A stretch of 5,841 nucleotides of DNA from Actinomycetota bacterium (GTDB lineage Bacteria; Actinomycetota; UBA4738). This document shows positions 5,633 to 5,841 of this stretch, in pieces (within the stretch, counting starts at the first letter, position 1; each line of letters opens with the position of its first letter). The notes under the pieces are model-generated. The model saw only the letters and a list, made by a program, of their open reading frames with translations, did no database searches and was not told where the DNA came from. Where the stretch lies: the NCBI GenBank assembly GCA_005888465.1, contig VAYJ01000135.1, forward strand, positions 1-5,841, given 5' to 3'. The position numbers were made by a program, and so were the translations under genes.

Positions 5633-5638
5633 CCTCTC
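5633..5638 (-). promoter_or_regulatory. Ribosome binding site of pdxT
   Basis: GAGAGG on the minus strand overlaps the pdxS TGA and stands 6 nt before the GTG of pdxT. It fixes this GTG as the start and links pdxT translation to termination on pdxS. Confidence 0.7.
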
Positions 5639-5841
5639 ACCAGCCGCGGGTTTGCAGGAGCTCCTCGTTCGCGAGCTTCGACGTGTCGAGCCCGCGCATC
5701 GGCTCGCCCAGGCCACGGGAGACCTTGGCCAGGATGTCGGGGTCCTGGTAGTAGGTCGTCGCCTCGACGACCGCCCGGGCGCGCGCGGCCGGGTCCTCGG
5801 ACTTGAAGATCCCCGACCCGACGAAGTTGCCGTCGGCACCG
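5637..5841 (-). CDS. pdxS: PLP synthase lyase subunit PdxS, C-terminal end (5' part outside window)
   Basis: PdxS is the dodecameric TIM-barrel subunit that joins ribose 5-phosphate, glyceraldehyde 3-phosphate and PdxT-derived ammonia into pyridoxal 5'-phosphate. Only the last 67 residues are present. They include the phosphate-binding segment GADGNFVGSGIFKSEDP, the helix with VVEATTYYQDPDILAKVSRGLGEPM, and the ending RGLDTSKLANEELLQTRGW, all typical of PdxS C termini (compare the usual MxGI...ERGW ending). The one mild oddity is Asn where most homologues I know have Val in GADGVFVGSGIF. Start and promoter are beyond the window edge. Confidence 0.96.
   Translation of the reverse strand, partial: GADGNFVGSGIFKSEDPAARARAVVEATTYYQDPDILAKVSRGLGEPMRGLDTSKLANEELLQTRGW

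Noticed and set aside
1..5841. CRISPR array, tRNA or rRNA gene, insertion sequence, attachment site, toxin-antitoxin or defence genes
   Set aside because: No spaced repeats, no tRNA-like cloverleaf, no transposase or integrase motifs and no terminal inverted repeats were seen. The window is almost fully occupied by conserved housekeeping genes.

Overview
This window is a high-GC bacterial chromosome segment in which every supportable gene lies on the minus strand. Read in the direction of transcription (high to low coordinates) the order is pdxS (3' end only) - pdxT - yebC - ruvC - ruvA - ruvB - [123-nt control region] - yajC - HD-domain hydrolase - secD (5' part only). The order pdxST-yebC-ruvCAB-yajC-secD, the GC richness, strong G/C third positions and frequent GTG starts (five of the eight visible starts) point to Actinomycetota or a neighbouring deep high-GC lineage. 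The assignment is inferred from gene order and composition only, with no 16S or other marker in the window.

Region 1 (about 5841 to 2167) is one tightly packed transcription unit. PdxS and PdxT are the two subunits of the DXP-independent pyridoxal 5'-phosphate synthase. YebC is a TACO1-family protein annotated either as a transcriptional regulator or, more recently, as a ribosome-associated translation factor. RuvC, RuvA and RuvB are the complete Holliday-junction branch-migration and resolution machine. Gaps are 10, 5 and 13 nt, and then two 4-nt start/stop overlaps, so translational coupling through ruvCAB is very likely.

Region 2 (2044 to 2166) is the only real intergenic space. In transcript order it carries a good sigma70-type promoter match immediately after the ruvB stop, a compact GC hairpin followed by seven T, a perfect 16-bp palindrome, and a strong Shine-Dalgarno sequence before the GTG start of yajC. 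The hairpin would terminate the ruv transcript but also lies in the first ~35 nt of any RNA made from the promoter, so the block could be either a terminator/promoter junction or an attenuated leader.

Region 3 (2043 to 1) is the Sec accessory operon: YajC (small membrane partner of SecDF), then a soluble HD-superfamily metal-dependent hydrolase that overlaps yajC by 4 nt, then SecD starting 6 nt after the HD stop. SecD runs off the window edge; secF would be expected beyond it.

Most of the window is conserved housekeeping sequence and I do not see a complete undescribed system. The points most worth a second look are the HD hydrolase embedded in the Sec operon with a six-ligand (possibly bimetal) motif set, the promoter/hairpin/palindrome leader of that operon, an EF-hand-like acidic loop and a cysteine-containing insertion in SecD, and the replacement of a normally conserved phenylalanine in the RuvC active-site loop.
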